Numbered from the stretch's first letter, positions 1 to 12,365 are shown. The stretch is 64,000 bases of DNA from Hevea brasiliensis (GCF_030052815.1 NC_079501.1:97728190-97792189); one strand, 5' to 3'. Notes: generated by a model from the letters alone, not told the origin. Program-made: numbers and translations.

Positions 1-3000
1 ATGCAATAATATAACAAGAAAATAATATATACAAATAAAGATAAAAATAGAGCATAATTTGTGTAATCAGTAATTAATTTGATTTTATATGAAATTTTTA
101 ATATTAAATATCTTTTGTCATATATTTTTGTTGTTCTTTGAAAGTGCTTATTTCATAAGTTTACAATAACAATATACAATATACAAAATTAATAAAAATA
201 TTGAATTCATTTTTATATTATTATGGAAGATGCATTTGTAATAATTATTTAAGTTATACTTATTTTTCTAGCATTTTCATTGCTTTACTTAACATTTTCT
301 ATGTATTTTGGATCATTTCATAATAAATAAATTTTTAGAACTAATCTAGTTCATTTTAGATCTTTCTTACTCATTTGTTTAATTTCTAATATTCTTAATT
401 TATTTCACTGCCCAAGTAACCTATAACAGGCTGACTGTACTGGATACGCGGGTCCCTGGCACTGGACACCGTGGTGCCTCGGGCAGTCATATCATGGGAC
501 GCATAATATCAACCACGTATGCAATCAATATGGCTAAGAAGCCATGGTAACACATAATCTGGCATACAAGCCATAAATGCAGGCATAAAGCCTTACGTAG
601 TATTGCTAAATCAATTCTCTATTGGCATGCCAATCTATCCAATCTGACATATGTGTCCAGGCAAAACATGGGCACATTAGTACCATTAATTGTTTATATG
701 TTTCATTATTTCATTACATATTCCATTTATATTTTATAACATTTTTAATCCTATTCATGGTGGAAGCATAAATTTTCAAATCACATTTCTACATAATTTA
801 TGCATTCATCATATCATTCATGTTGATTACAATTTACATCAATTAATTTCATGTATCATTTATACTCAAAGTATTTTTCCTTTCTCTCATGATGGGAACA
901 AGTGTCCCATTTACACATTCATGTGATTTATTTATTCATTACTCTATTTGTGTGAATTATTATTCACAATTCAAGAGGTGTTTCGTATACTAAGTATTTT
1001 TAATTCACATTATTCCCTCTCATTTGCCATTTATTGTGCAAGGTATTATTATTCTATTTGCAATGGAAATATAAGTCCTAATGATAGCTTCATCTCATTT
1101 ATACATTTAACAATTTATTTATGTTAATTACATTTCATATTTCAAGTTGTATTGCTAATGTATTATGAGTTCCAGAATTGAAGACTCAACTTTCCTTTGC
1201 AATTTAGTTGAGATGTAGACTTCTTTTGATCCTACTTCCTTCATGAAAGTTGTTCCTCTATGTCTTATCCTTATTTTTCTTTTTAAATCATGTCATTTGC
1301 AGTTTTAGAACTCAAGTTATGGTCAAATTATCAAAACTGGTTCATTGCCTCTTTCTGGTTCCAGAACCAGGCAGATTCTGGAGTCAAATTTTATCTAGTC
1401 ATTTGGGCATACTACAGTCATTTTTAGACCTAATATCCTTCATATGAATTGTTACTCTATGTCTTACGGTTACTCAGGTTCAAGAATCACAATTTTTTAG
1501 GCTATGTAGAATGAGTTATGACAGTTTAACTAACCTGGATTCCTAAACCCTATACATCTAGAATTTCAGGTTCAGGTCAGTCTTTGTAACCCACATTAGA
1601 GGTCTTTACACTCAAAATTTGAGCAAGGTTCCTAAATCAAAGTTGTAGCCCTATTTCTTAAGTTTTCAAATCAATTTGGTTCATCTCAATTGGAGTTTTC
1701 TACTGAAAGTTATGATTCATTTACTATTCGGGTGTCAAATGGTCAATTTGTCCAGTGCAGGAATTTTCAGATTGGGAAGTCCTAATTTCTCCTAGCAATT
1801 TCTCTAAGTTGTATTTGGTTTTAGGTTTTAGTCTAAACATCAAAGTTGTAGTTTTAGGTCTTATGAAAATTTTGGCTTTGGTTTCGCTGCATTTTCAGTT
1901 TTGTAAACTGAGTTATGACATTTTTACCACAACTGGTCGGGTTGGTCAATGTCCAGAATTTCAGGTCACTTTTAGTTCTAGTCAGAATTATTAACCTAAA
2001 TTTTTCAAGAAAATTGGTTGGTTTAGAGATAAAATTGGGCTCTATGTTCTGCATGAAAAGTGTGCTCCTATGTCTAACATTTCCAATGGTTCAAGAATCA
2101 GGTCATTCTGACTTTCTTAGAGTAAGTTATGGCCATTTGAATATTTACTGTTCATATGGTCATTTTTCCAGATCCAACATATGGTTACCCGGATTCAAGC
2201 CAACTTTAGGTGATGTTAGGTTCAATTTCTAGGCAGGGTCTCTACATGAAAAATGTGACAAATTGTCCTAAATTTCATCTCTAATTAGCCTCACACCAAT
2301 TGGAGCAACATAGCTCTACTTATGGTCTTAAAACCACACTGGACTCAAGGTCCAAAATCCTGCATGAAAACAACACTTCCAATCCAACAATTCCACACTA
2401 CTACTAACTTCAAAACTCATTCAATTATTATCAAATGGTCAATAATTGACCTCAACAATCTCAATTAAGTCTCAAGGCACAAAACCCCCAACTTATCACA
2501 AAACCCTAATTACTACAATTCACAATCTCATATAATTCATGAAATCTTTCATTTCAACTCAAGCATACACATCATTTGGCATTAGTAGACATATTAAATT
2601 CCATCAAACTCACTAAAACTTTAGATCATCTAGGCTGACCGAAAATCCAACCTTTCATTAATGCATCAATTATATCATTTCTCATGAAATTTCACCTTGA
2701 TTCAACTTAGTTTTAAGATTTAAAGAAAGAAGAAAGCAAGAGTTAGGTGCTAACCTCAATTGATGAAATTCCCAAGCTTTCTAACTTCAATTTCTTCTCT
2801 TTTTTTTTTTTGCCACTAATCACTCTACCAAGGTCTAAAATTAAGTTTCATTGTTTGGAGTTTATAGAAATTATGGAAGAATAGTAAGGAATTAGAGCTT
2901 GAGTTGAAGAAAAATGGAGGAAGTGGAAGTGGGAAGAGGTTCAGCCAACTTAACAAAGAGGAAGAAGATGAATCAATTGTATTTTAATTAATTTCTTTTA

Positions 3001-3616
3001 TCCTTTTTATAGTGTTTGTCTTATTCTTATTGGTTATATATTTTAATTACATCACCGTGACATCATGCCTATGTTATTAATTAGATTTTAGTTTCTTTTC
3101 TTTCTTTTCCCATTTCTATTTCACACTTCATGATTTTTAATTTATTTTTAGTGTTTTAATCTCTCCAATTTTAATTGACATTTAGGTCAAAATTCATCTC
3201 TGAGGGTGAAATGATCAAAATATCCTTCGTTATGTTCATCAAGTTATAATTGTTTGTACCGATTGGCATTATTTCCTTGTATTCCTTTGACATTTTTATT
3301 GTCATCTAAACCTCATAAATCCTTCAATTTAGTCCTGTATAATTATTCCATAGGGTTCCCCACGAGTCTGGGGTTGGCAACTATATTCACAGTCACTTCT
3401 CGTTAGGGTTACCTATCGCCGTGACCTCCGGCTCATTTAACCGAGCTGTACTTTGCTTCTTTTATTTTTTTTTTTTAATTTTTTTTAGTCTTTATTCAAT
3501 CAATTTATGTCTTCTCACCCTAGTTCAAGTGTAGTTTCAGACATTCTAACTGTCCGAACAGACGTTAATCATCGGAACAGTAGAATGTATGGACTACCTA
3601 AAGTAAGGACGTTACA
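1..3616 (-). mobile_element. Solo LTR, family B copy B1 (cut by window start)
   Basis: Non-coding DNA that matches family B copies at 24636-28251 and 49112-52161, for example the block near 410-500 with 'gcccaagtaacctat' and the block near 3535-3616 with 'ctaaagtaaggacgttaca'. Position 1 corresponds to about 600 bases inside the LTR, so its other end lies outside the window. The right end at 3616 is ...GTTACA, the reverse complement of the LTR start TGTAAC, so the sense strand is minus. The LTR sense start resembles that of the Gypsy element C at 38374. The short ORFs inside are not genes. No primer site, polypurine tract or pol domain is seen. A solo LTR is inferred by analogy with B2 and B3, which have target-site duplications. 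Confidence 0.75.
1245..2290. repeat. Degenerate ~200-bp tandem repeat inside LTR B1
   Basis: Two landmarks recur in step. A 'gttgt/tgtgc...ctatgtctta'-like motif begins near 1249, 1449, 1642, 1845 and 2060. An 'a(a/g)ttatg(g/a)(c/t)ca'-like motif lies about 60 bases later, near 1310, 1510, 1704, 1907 and 2123. Spacings are about 200, 193, 203 and 215. The units are highly diverged. Fewer copies of the same unit occur in B2 (26400-26900) and B3 (50440-50900). Confidence 0.6.
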
Positions 3617-3766
3617 GTTAAAATATTTTTTTATATTGATTTTATATTAATTTTTTAATTTAATTTAACTAATATTTTAAACTCGATTAAAAATTTGATT
3701 ATTCTAACAAAATGCACACTCTTAAAACAGTTGTATTTGAAAATAAAGAAGACAACCAAACCAATA

Positions 3767-3935
3767 TCTAGGGTGAGCACTATTCGGTTTAAACTAAAAA
3801 ACCGAACCAAATTGCCTTAATTCGGTAATTTGATTCGGTTTTGGAGAAAGAAAATCGGTTTGAACCGAACCGAACTGAATATTATTTTTTATTTTTGAAT
3901 TAATTTATTTTTATGGGGAATTTATTAATTATATG

Positions 3936-4006
<71 letters not shown>

Positions 4007-4262
4007 CGCTTAATTTTATTGATTAATGGTTATTAGGTTTAAACTAAGGTTAAAATCAAACCAAATAACTTGAAAATCAAGTCTAAATTAAAAAATAAGT
4101 AAATTTTGGAATCGATCAGTTTGAACCGAACCGAACCGAAATAAAGCAGCTCGGTTCGATTTGATTTTTTATTTATTTCTGTTCAGTTCTAAAATATAGT
4201 AATTCGGTTTTGATAATTTAATTTTATTCGGTTTGATTTGATTTGAACCGAATGCATTTACA
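3767..4262. repeat. MITE-like element rich in CGGTT/AACCG
   Basis: It starts 'gggtgagcactattcggttt' and ends with 'ttgaaccgaatgcattt'. Both arms are full of AACCGAACCG/CGGTTCGG words in inverted orientation around an (AT)n core. Such 'GTGAGCA..CGGTTCGG' palindromes are common as hAT-type MITEs in plants. Its termini are degenerate and no clear target-site duplication is visible, so the class is uncertain. Confidence 0.45.
3941..4002. repeat. (AT)n microsatellite
   Basis: About 60 bases of alternating AT inside the CGGTT-rich element. Confidence 0.95.
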
Positions 4263-4267
4263 ATTTA

Positions 4268-4400
4268 ATGAGAATTTATAAAAATAAAAGTTATATATGA
4301 AAATTTTACATAGATAAAATAATTAAAATAATATAGAATAATTTAATGAAAGGAATTCCTTAAAAATAAATGATCTCTACTCTCAGGCTCCATATTGATC
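4268..4400. repeat. Dispersed ~130-bp repeat, partner at 6545-6680
   Basis: The stretch from 'tttataaaaataaaagttatatatg' through 'ccatattgatcact' reappears in direct orientation at about 6545-6680 with small changes. Both copies end with 'atattgatcact'. Nature unknown; it may be the edge of an old duplicated repeat. Confidence 0.55.
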
Positions 4401-4691
4401 ACTAGCTCCGAGGGTTGAACTGAACGTAAAACCGTGTCAGATTTTTAATTGAACTGAATAAGAGAATAATACGAAAAAAATAAGTGACTCAATGCTTGGA
4501 TCAATGACTGGTGTGATTTTATGATCCATTCAGTAGGTTAATAATTTTTAACTTAATAATTTTTGAAAATATCATTAATATTGATATATTAATATTTAAA
4601 ATTGTAAATTTATATTCAGTAAATAAATGAGATGTTATTTAGTTTTTTTTGTATTATTTAGTTATTTTTGTATTTATAGTACTACAATAAA

Positions 4692-4969
4692 TTTCATAAT
4701 TATTTTTTATTTTAATATATAATTAGTATTTCTTAAATATTAAGAACATAGTTATTAATTTATAAAAACATTTTAATTTCATATATTACATATAAACGTT
4801 AAAAATAAAAATACTAAATAATTATATTTAAAATTTGAATATTTTTAATATTTTTGTATAAAATTTAAAAATATAATTAAAATATATGTAAATGTAACTT
4901 AACAAATATCAAAAGCTTGTTTTAAAAAATGAAAATGAGTTTATTAAATTTATTTGTTTTTATTAATAA

Positions 4970-5012
<43 letters not shown>

Positions 5013-5512
5013 TTTTTGACTTATTTTGTTGATCAGTCTCTCAATTAGATTTTTTTTTGTCAATAGAAGGTACACATGTACTCAAATTAGAGACAAGACT
5101 GGACTGCTGTTAAAATCATGACAATTTTAATAGGGTCCTTAGTCCCTCAATTAGATCAAGGGCCGAGTTTCATAATTATGATATTGATAATTATTTTTTA
5201 TTTTAATATATAATTAGTATTTCTTAAATATTAAGAACATAGTTATTAATTTATAAAAATTTTTTAATTTCATATATTACATATAAATGTTAAAAATAAA
5301 AATATTTAATAATTATATTTGAAATTTGAACATTTTTAATATTTTTTTATAAAATTTAAAAATATAATTAAAATATATGTAAATTTAACTTAAGCTTGTT
5401 TTTAAAAATGAAAATGAGTTTATTAAATTTATTTGTTTTTATTAATAAGTATATTATCTAATTTATATAATTAATTAATTAATTAATTAATTTTTTGACT
5501 TATTTCGTTGAT
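4692..5512. repeat. Direct duplication of ~330 bp (4692-5030 and 5179-5512)
   Basis: Two AT-rich blocks, both starting 'cataattattttttatttt' and running through 'ggcttgtttt..aaaatgaaaatgag' to 'ttttttgacttatttcgttgatca', are near-identical and about 490 bases apart. 'caagggccgagtttcataa' also occurs at both 5157 and 5517. The first copy carries an (AT)n tract at about 4972-5003 where the second has (TTAA)n. This looks like a non-coding tandem duplication. Confidence 0.7.
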
Positions 5513-7714
5513 CAATCAAGGGCCGAGTTTCATAACTCTGATATTGATAATATTTTATTCAATTATTGTATGGGGCTACATTTACTTGGATTTGGTTTTG
5601 TTGTTTGCTACAAGAGATTATTAGATAAATGGAGTATATAAAAATTTAATAATTTTTATATTTATTGACGAATGAATTTTTTTATAAATTATTAGAAAAA
5701 AAAATCTTTTACTTATATCTAATAATTTCTAATTTTTTGCCATATATATTATTTTGTCCTCGATCTAGATTTTATTTGTAAAGTATACATATTTTTTATT
5801 TTTATGTTCAGAATTTTTTTTATTCATTCCTTTTTTTAGTTTAAATTTTAATTACAAACAAGAAAAGTTTATAAAAAGAAATGTTTTATTTTATTTTTTA
5901 ATGTTTAAAAAATATTTAAATATAATTAAATGAAGGTTGCTTTTTCGATGCATATAAACACTCAACTATTAAAATGTTATATTGCTTATTCTAACCTATA
6001 TGAGCAGGGCCTGAATAGAATAGAATCTCAGGAAGAATGGAGAAAGAAAAAGCAAAGGAATCTGTCTATTGATTGGAACACCATCCATTCTAAATTCAAG
6101 ATATTGGATGTACTGTAAAATTCACTTATTAAATATATAAATATCACATATTTATATTTTGAATTTATAATAAACTGAGTATAGATAAAAATTTTTCATA
6201 GTAGAACATATAGTGAAAATAAAGAAGAAACGAATATAGTATTTATGTAGTTTAACTATAAAGTTTATGTCTACTAGTAAAAGATATTCTACAATAATGA
6301 TAAATTATAATTTCTCTGAGCTCTTTTAAATTCTAAAATAATTGATTCGGGTTTGTAGTTAAACTAGATTAAAAAGTGATCCAGTTTGATATAGTTGAAG
6401 TGGCTTGTGTCAGACTAGTAAATTGGTGTGACCTTGCGGTTTAACAAACAGCCAATATATATATATATATTAAAATAATAATTATTTAATTTAAATAGTG
6501 ACATATTTAAATTTAATGATAGTTTTTAAAATTATTTAAAAAAATAATAATTTATAAAAATGAAAATTATATATGAAAATTTTACATAAACAATAAAATA
6601 ATTAAAATAGTATAAAATAATTGAATGAAGGTAATTCCTCAAAATTGATTGATCCCCTAGAATCAATATTGATCACTGTTATAAAACTTTGGGGAATGAC
6701 TGCGTCGACGGGTTGAATTATGAAAACTCCATGTAGCTTTGACAGCTAACTATGTTTTCCTCTCAATGTACTAAAACTATTGATTACTGAATCAAATCAT
6801 ATTATTGAATTATGAAACAATAATTAATTTTAAAACAGTAATAGACGCACTAGCTAGCAAAAACAAAAAGATAATATATAATAGGAAGCATAGAGAGGAA
6901 CTAGGAGTAAATGCATGTAGCAACATGTTCAGCACAACTCATTTCACTGTCACCATATATGTGTGCAGTCCTTTGTATATGGTCTGGAGCACGCTGCCCA
7001 GAAGTAAATTCAAAGAGCATTGATGAAGCAAAGTAAGGGTTTCAGGAACTCTTAAATAGAATAAGAACATGATTTATAGCTCCATCATTCTTGCGTTTTC
7101 CTTCCCCAAACAACTGAATTATTCATGAGCATCCATCAAAACTATCCGTATAGTGCATGAGGCTATGTCATCTCTCTATTTCTCTTTCGAAGAATGAGCC
7201 ACGTTTTCGATACGAGAATTTCCTGCTTACACTTCCTATACAAGGGAAGATTCAAATTGATTTTCTGCTCACAATAAGTTGGAAAATTCTTGAATATGGC
7301 GTTTATATTTGATGCATATATGATTATCTGAATTTTTGTTCGTTTATATATAAATATAAATGTTTATATTCTGCAGCAATGCGCGGGTTATGGTCTAGTC
7401 ATGGTCTAGTCGTTCAATAAAATGTAATGAAATATTATGTAATTAAATAGTCATTGAAATTCAATAAATATTTGATCTGCCATCTTACAAAATGTAACCT
7501 TATTGCACAATCGGCTACATTCCATATCTTAGAAAAAGTACAAGGAGTATATCAAATTCTGGAAATAATTATACAAAAACATAAAAATATTTATATCCTT
7601 CAAAAGAAAATCATCTGGAAATTCAAATCACCAGCCTTCCTTTCAACAAACCTTGACTTGGGTTTTATTTAAAATTTTCTCACCATTTGCTGCAGTCTCT
7701 AGCAAGCTTGAATC

Positions 7715-7904
7715 CTACATTAAAAACTATCATCAAGAATTAACATAGAAATCATTAAGATGATGCAAATGAAATTTCAGTCATTCACATCTTCAAAGCA
7801 ATTAATTAGATTAATTTTCATACTAGCACAAATCATTAATGTTTAAGTTTGCCGATAAGAGCATCCATGAATAATTAATGAGTGATTAAAGAGAAAGAAC
7901 TAAC
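7715..7904 (-). other. Probable 3'-UTR intron of the receptor-like protein gene
   Basis: On the minus strand, four bases after the TGA stop (7909-7911), there is a good donor 'gagaag|gttagt' at 7904. About 190 bases on there is an acceptor 'ttttaatgtag|gattc' ending at 7715. The interior is T-rich, as plant introns are. No transcript can be seen here, so this is a prediction from splice-site quality. Confidence 0.4.
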
Positions 7905-7908
7905 CTTC

Positions 7909-10659
7909 TCATGCGTTCCCTTCAAATTTGTTTATGTGAAACTTTTTCTTTAGTTGATTTGCCTTAATTGCAACTGTTACCCAAATCTTGTTGTAGACTC
8001 TGTCAGCTAACTGAAAACAAACATACCTCCATGAGTCTTTAAAGTACAAAATGCTACAAACTCCAACAAATCCAGTCACAAAACCCATTCCCAAACCACT
8101 GTAGAACCAAAGCATTTTGGAGTCATCTGTCCTCATATTTCCAACTTTTTCATGTCCCTTAGGCAATTCATCTACATCCTCTGAACAATTATTCAATGGA
8201 AATCCACAAAGTCCATTGTTGCCAATGTAGATGGATTTGTCATCCAGAGTCTGAAGTTGGTTTCCCAAAGGAATTCGTCCAGATAAGTGATTGAATGACA
8301 AATTCAAGTAACTTAAAAAGTTCAAATCAGAAATGCTGGATGGAATAGAGCCAGAAAAATCATTTTTAGACAAGTCAAGCGATTCTAGTGATTTTAACTT
8401 GCCAATGTTCCGAGGGATTTTCCCATCTAATTTGTTTCCAGATAGGTTCAGGTTTTGTAGACCTGAAAGATTCATCAGCTCCTCTGGAATTTCTCCAAAA
8501 AAGTTATTTCCTGAAAGGTCGATGGAATAGAGAAATCGAAGTGTACTAGTATATTCAAGCTCTATTTCTTTAACATAAACCTGAACATTCTCACCATAGC
8601 TATCTTTATCATAATGAACATAAGGATTTTCACTGGTGTGATAGTCCCAAAGCCCTTTGTCTTCATGCATAACAATTGCGGTAAAATTGCCAAAACAAGT
8701 AGGAATGGTTCCAATCATCATGTTGTTTGCCAAGTTCAATATGTGAAGAGAAGCAAGAAAGCAAAGCTGCAGAGGAATCTCACCTTCAAATTTATTGGAG
8801 TGAAGACCGAGTATTTTGATAGGTTTTCACCTATCCACGAAGGAATAAAACCATCAAAAGCATTCATGCTAAGATCAAGAGTCTCCAAGGATTCTAGATG
8901 TCTTAATGACATTAGGATCTTTCCTTGCAGATTATTGTTTTGCAGATGCAGGGAAACAAGAGATTGTGCGGCCAAGGACATTGGAACACGGCCCCTCAGC
9001 ATATTATTTGACAGATCAATCACTCTTAAATATGTCAAATTTCCCCAACATGAAGGTATTCGTCCTGATAGATGATTTGTCGAAAGATGAAGAATTTCTA
9101 AGCGTCCAAGACTGCATAAAGAAGCTGGAATGGTACCGTTCAGATAGTTGTTGGAGAGGAATAACAATTCCAAATTTGGCATCGTTTTGCTGATCTTCCG
9201 AGGAATCTGGCCATGGAGCAAGTTGTTGGAGATATCCAATATGCTTGCTTCAATATGAAAATGAGTTAAAGAACCCTCAAACTTGTTAGATTTCAATAAT
9301 ATGTACCTAGAAAAAGCATAAACTGGGGAGAATTCTCTCAAATTTGGCAAGTTTCCAAAAATCTGATTATAAGATAGATCCAATCCTACAATATTGGAAG
9401 ATATGTTTTCAAACCAGTCAGGGATGCTATCTGAGATGCTTGCATTAGAAATTATTAAAAATACAACTCTTTTTTGAGTTTTGAGCCACTGTGGAAACCG
9501 AGGCCCTAATTTGCAAGATGATAACTCAATATCATAAAGTTGGAAGGGAGGAACCCATTTGGGATCAATATCAAAAACCAAAGAATTCCCACTCATAATC
9601 AACTCACCCAAGCCCTGAGTTTTAACAAGTGAAGTTCAGAAACTTTCCCATGCAATGAATTCTGACTGAGATCTAGACTATCTAGGTTGTAAAGCTGTCC
9701 AATTGACACCGGAATTGGACCACAGAAAGAGTTGTTAGAAAGTAGAAGAGATTTTAGGCATTTAAATTGTCCCAAGTTATTTGGAAGACTACCAGAAAAT
9801 GAATTGTTGCGAAGAAACAGAAGCTCTAAACTGTTCTGGATGCAACTGGATGAGTTGCCAAAAGGTCCAGAAATCTCACCGCTGAACTTGTTGGATTCCA
9901 AGAGTAGCTCACTCAAATTGCAAAGCTTGTTCAACGTTTTGGGTATGTTACCTTCCAAAGAATTATAAGACAGATCAAGGAAAGCAAGAGAATTAAGATT
10001 ACCGATCTCAGTTGAAAGAGAGCCTTGGAAAGCATTATAACTCAGATCAAGATGTTGAAGGTTGCTAATATTAAATAACCAGCTGGGGATTGTGGAATTG
10101 AAGTTGTTATAGCTAAGATCGAGAACCTGAAGAGATGTAAGATTGACATGTGAAACATGACCAGTGAGGGAAAGCTCACAATTAGACATAGATAATTCTA
10201 GTAGAGCAGGAAGCATGTTTATTGACTGCAAGCAATTGTCACACTTGTCCAGAAGCACACCCTCCATTTTTAAGTATTTCAAAGAAGGTGGAAAATGGAG
10301 GCTGTCGATTGTCAATTTACGATCCTGATTGAGATAAAGATCCTGCAAGTTTGAAAGGTTTCCAAGATGAAGGGAAACCTTTCCTTGGAGGTCGTCCCAG
10401 TAAAAGCTTAGCTCAACCACATGACCAGTATGTTATCGCAAGTGACTCCTTCCCATCTGCAGCAGTTATCTCCGACCCATGAAAGCAACGAGTATGAACT
10501 GTTGATGCCATGGCTTGCCTTGATCTTGATAAGAGCTTCTCTTTCAATCTTGATACAGCTTCCATTGACATTTGCTCTATTGCAGCAGAACAGAACGCTT
10601 TGAAGTAGAATAAGTATGGCAAGAATCTCAACAACAGTAGCAGTTGCTGATCCCATCAC
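7909..10659 (-). pseudogene. LRR receptor-like protein (EIX/Cf type), broken by three frameshifts
   Basis: Four adjoining minus-strand frames (10659-10408, 10420-9599, 9611-8736, 8739-7909) read on from one another as a single RLP of about 910 residues. In order: hydrophobic signal peptide (from MMGSATATVVEILAIL), LRR N-terminal cap with the CCRWEGVTC motif, roughly two dozen extracellular LRRs of LxxLxLSxNxxxGxIP type, a non-LRR island (about residues 20-68 of the last frame), final LRRs, a GLCGFPL cap, an acidic spacer, one transmembrane helix (about 8041-8112) and a ~43-residue tail without kinase. Frames change near 10431, 9615 and 8813, each as if one base were missing; no stop lies inside the frames themselves. 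Family knowledge: such plasma-membrane RLPs sense apoplastic ligands and signal through partner kinases such as SOBIR1 and BAK1. Either a young pseudogene or indel errors in the assembly; gaps at the shifts are too small for introns. Confidence 0.85.
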
Positions 10660-10734
10660 TTCTCAATGCAAAGAAGGAAACTTATTCTATTAGATTTTAG
10701 ATGCTAAGGGCGATTGCATAAAATAATTCCAGGG

Positions 10735-10742
10735 ATATATAT
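10735..10742 (-). promoter_or_regulatory. TATA-like box upstream of the RLP
   Basis: ATATATAT lies about 76-83 bases upstream of the minus-strand ATG at 10659, a usable distance for a plant TATA box with a short 5' leader. The surrounding DNA is AT-rich, so it could be chance. Confidence 0.35.
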
Positions 10743-11037
10743 CATAATTCTAATGAGAACTTAGTCTCCAATCGGTTAACAATTTAATTCATTTCTTGCT
10801 TTCCTCGCAGCCTCTTGACTTGGACGTGTAGCTTGGGGTAAGCTTCTTGGCCCTTACAGGACAGAATTTGAAATATTCCTTCTATGCAGACTCGGAAATT
10901 AAAGTCATTTGAATGCCTTTGGTACCAGAATTCCCATTAAAGCATTAATTGTTTCAATTGCTGTCAATTTTACTGAGATGGATGGACCTCTAACACCTTG
11001 TTAATTTTATGAGTTAAATAATCCATTACTATTAAAA

Positions 11038-11336
11038 TATGGGATAATTGCCAAAAAAAAAAAAAACTTTGGACTTTTTAAATTTTTGTAATTCTACCCA
11101 TATTATAAAAATTACCAATTAAATCCTGAACTTTTTAACTCTTATCAATTCTACCCTACCATTAACAAAACCGCTATCTTACTAACGGAGACGCCACGTA
11201 AAATGCCATGTCACGCTAATGATAGGGTATAATTAGTAAAAATTGAAAAGTTTAGGATTTATTTGGCAATTTAATTAGTATAGGATATAATTGTAAAAAT
11301 ATTGAAAGTATAGGATTTTTTTTGACAATTTCTTCA
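11038..11336. repeat. MITE-like palindromic element
   Basis: Long imperfect inverted repeat. The left arm starts 'tgggataattgccaaaaa' and the right arm ends 'ttttttgacaatttcttc'. Inner arms 'taccctaccattaac' and 'gatagggtataatt' also pair, around a core with 'acggagacgccacgt'. The fold-back without an ORF fits a non-autonomous DNA transposon. I could not fix a target-site duplication. Confidence 0.55.
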
Positions 11337-11789
11337 AAAATTTTTAAATTTTAAAATATAAATTATTAATTATAAATATGTTTTATGTAGATAATTTTCA
11401 CAGGTACTTCATATGTTATCATTCCTAACATAATCTAAAGACTAAAAAATAAATTTTCCTTAAATATTTACTATAAAAGTTATATATGATTAATTAAAAC
11501 ATATGCAACAACAATAATAATAATGATAATAAAGTCTTCAAAACTAATTAAAATTGATTATATGAATCATTTTTTGCCATTCAATTATGTTCAAAACCAT
11601 TTTCATATCAATATTTAAATGTTATACATTTTTTAATATTACTTTATTTCATATCATTTTAGGTATGTCACCACTATTTTATCATATTTCGTGTTGAAAC
11701 ATTTTCGTGTCAATCAAATTAATATAAATCGAATTGTTAATTAACTTTTATTTTTTTTAAAGTAATTTGAAATTTTGTATAAATTAAAA

Positions 11790-11965
11790 TGGATTTAAAA
11801 AGTTGCCAAAAAGCCCTATATTTAAAAATTTTACAATTATGCCTCATGCTAAAAAAATTATCAATTAAATTATATACTTTTTAATTCTTACCAATTATAT
11901 CCTACCATGACATGATGTGACAACTGACATGGCGTGTTAGTGGCATATGATGTGGTAGAGATAAC
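11790..11965. repeat. Degenerate half copy of the 11038 MITE-like repeat
   Basis: 'gttgccaaaaagccctatattt', 'ttcttaccaattatatcctacca' and 'ctgacatggcgtgttag' follow the same order as the left arm of the 11038-11336 element, at lower similarity. The right arm is not recognisable. Confidence 0.4.
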
Positions 11966-11976
11966 AGTTTTATTAC

Positions 11977-12360
11977 ACTTCAAGAAATTAAAAAAATAGT
12001 TACGAAAATTACAGATAAATAAATTTTATTGGTAATTATAAAAAAAAGTGAAGTCAAAAGAATTAAAATTTAAACTAATTATTACCAACAAATTACAAAC
12101 GGAAACTTTACCGATGCCTAAATTTCATAGGTAAATGTGGCGTCAAATTACGGCGGCAAAGTTAGCAATCAAACATAAAACATACCGATGACAATATTCG
12201 TTGCTAATTATTGACGAACAATGATTTCATAGCTAAAGTTAAAGAGGGAAAAAAAATTAAAATGGTAAAAAATTACAAACCACAAGGAGTAGTTGGTAAT
12301 TACTAACGCAAAACGATTTCGTAGCTAAATTTAAAGAAGAAAAAAAAAAGGGCAAAAAAA
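11977..12360. mobile_element. CACTA-like element, left end with subterminal repeats
   Basis: It starts 'cacttcaagaaatt', one base off the CACTACAAGAAA ends usual for plant CACTA (En/Spm) elements, and is followed by repeated 'accgatg', 'gttgctaattattgacgaa' and 'gatttcatagctaaa' words. The same ~100-bp unit resumes at 21183 after the copia insertion, so the copia element landed inside this array. No transposase domain or opposite terminus was identified; the class rests on the terminus and repeat style alone. Confidence 0.45.
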
Positions 12361-12365
12361 GTACC
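12361..12365. repeat. Target-site duplication of the copia element (left)
   Basis: GTACC directly precedes the 5' LTR and is repeated at 21178-21182 directly after the 3' LTR. Confidence 0.9.

Larger units (their letters stand above)
3617..7700. other. AT-rich intergenic region
   Basis: No recognisable gene. The short ORFs at 5930-6118, 6805-7023 and 7454-7672 have no familiar motif and sit in very AT-rich DNA. The region holds a CGGTT-rich palindromic repeat, an (AT)n tract, a ~330-bp local duplication and a second ~130-bp repeat pair, each listed separately. 7030-7700 is the 3' flank of the receptor-like protein gene, where I see nothing further. Confidence 0.6.

Noticed and set aside
5930..7672. 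Three ORFs of 62-72 codons
   Set aside because: No motif, AT-driven composition, no supporting promoter or splice context.
8333..9193. Plus-strand frames across the LRR region
   Set aside because: Antisense shadows of the receptor-like protein; leucine-repeat periodicity exists only on the minus strand.
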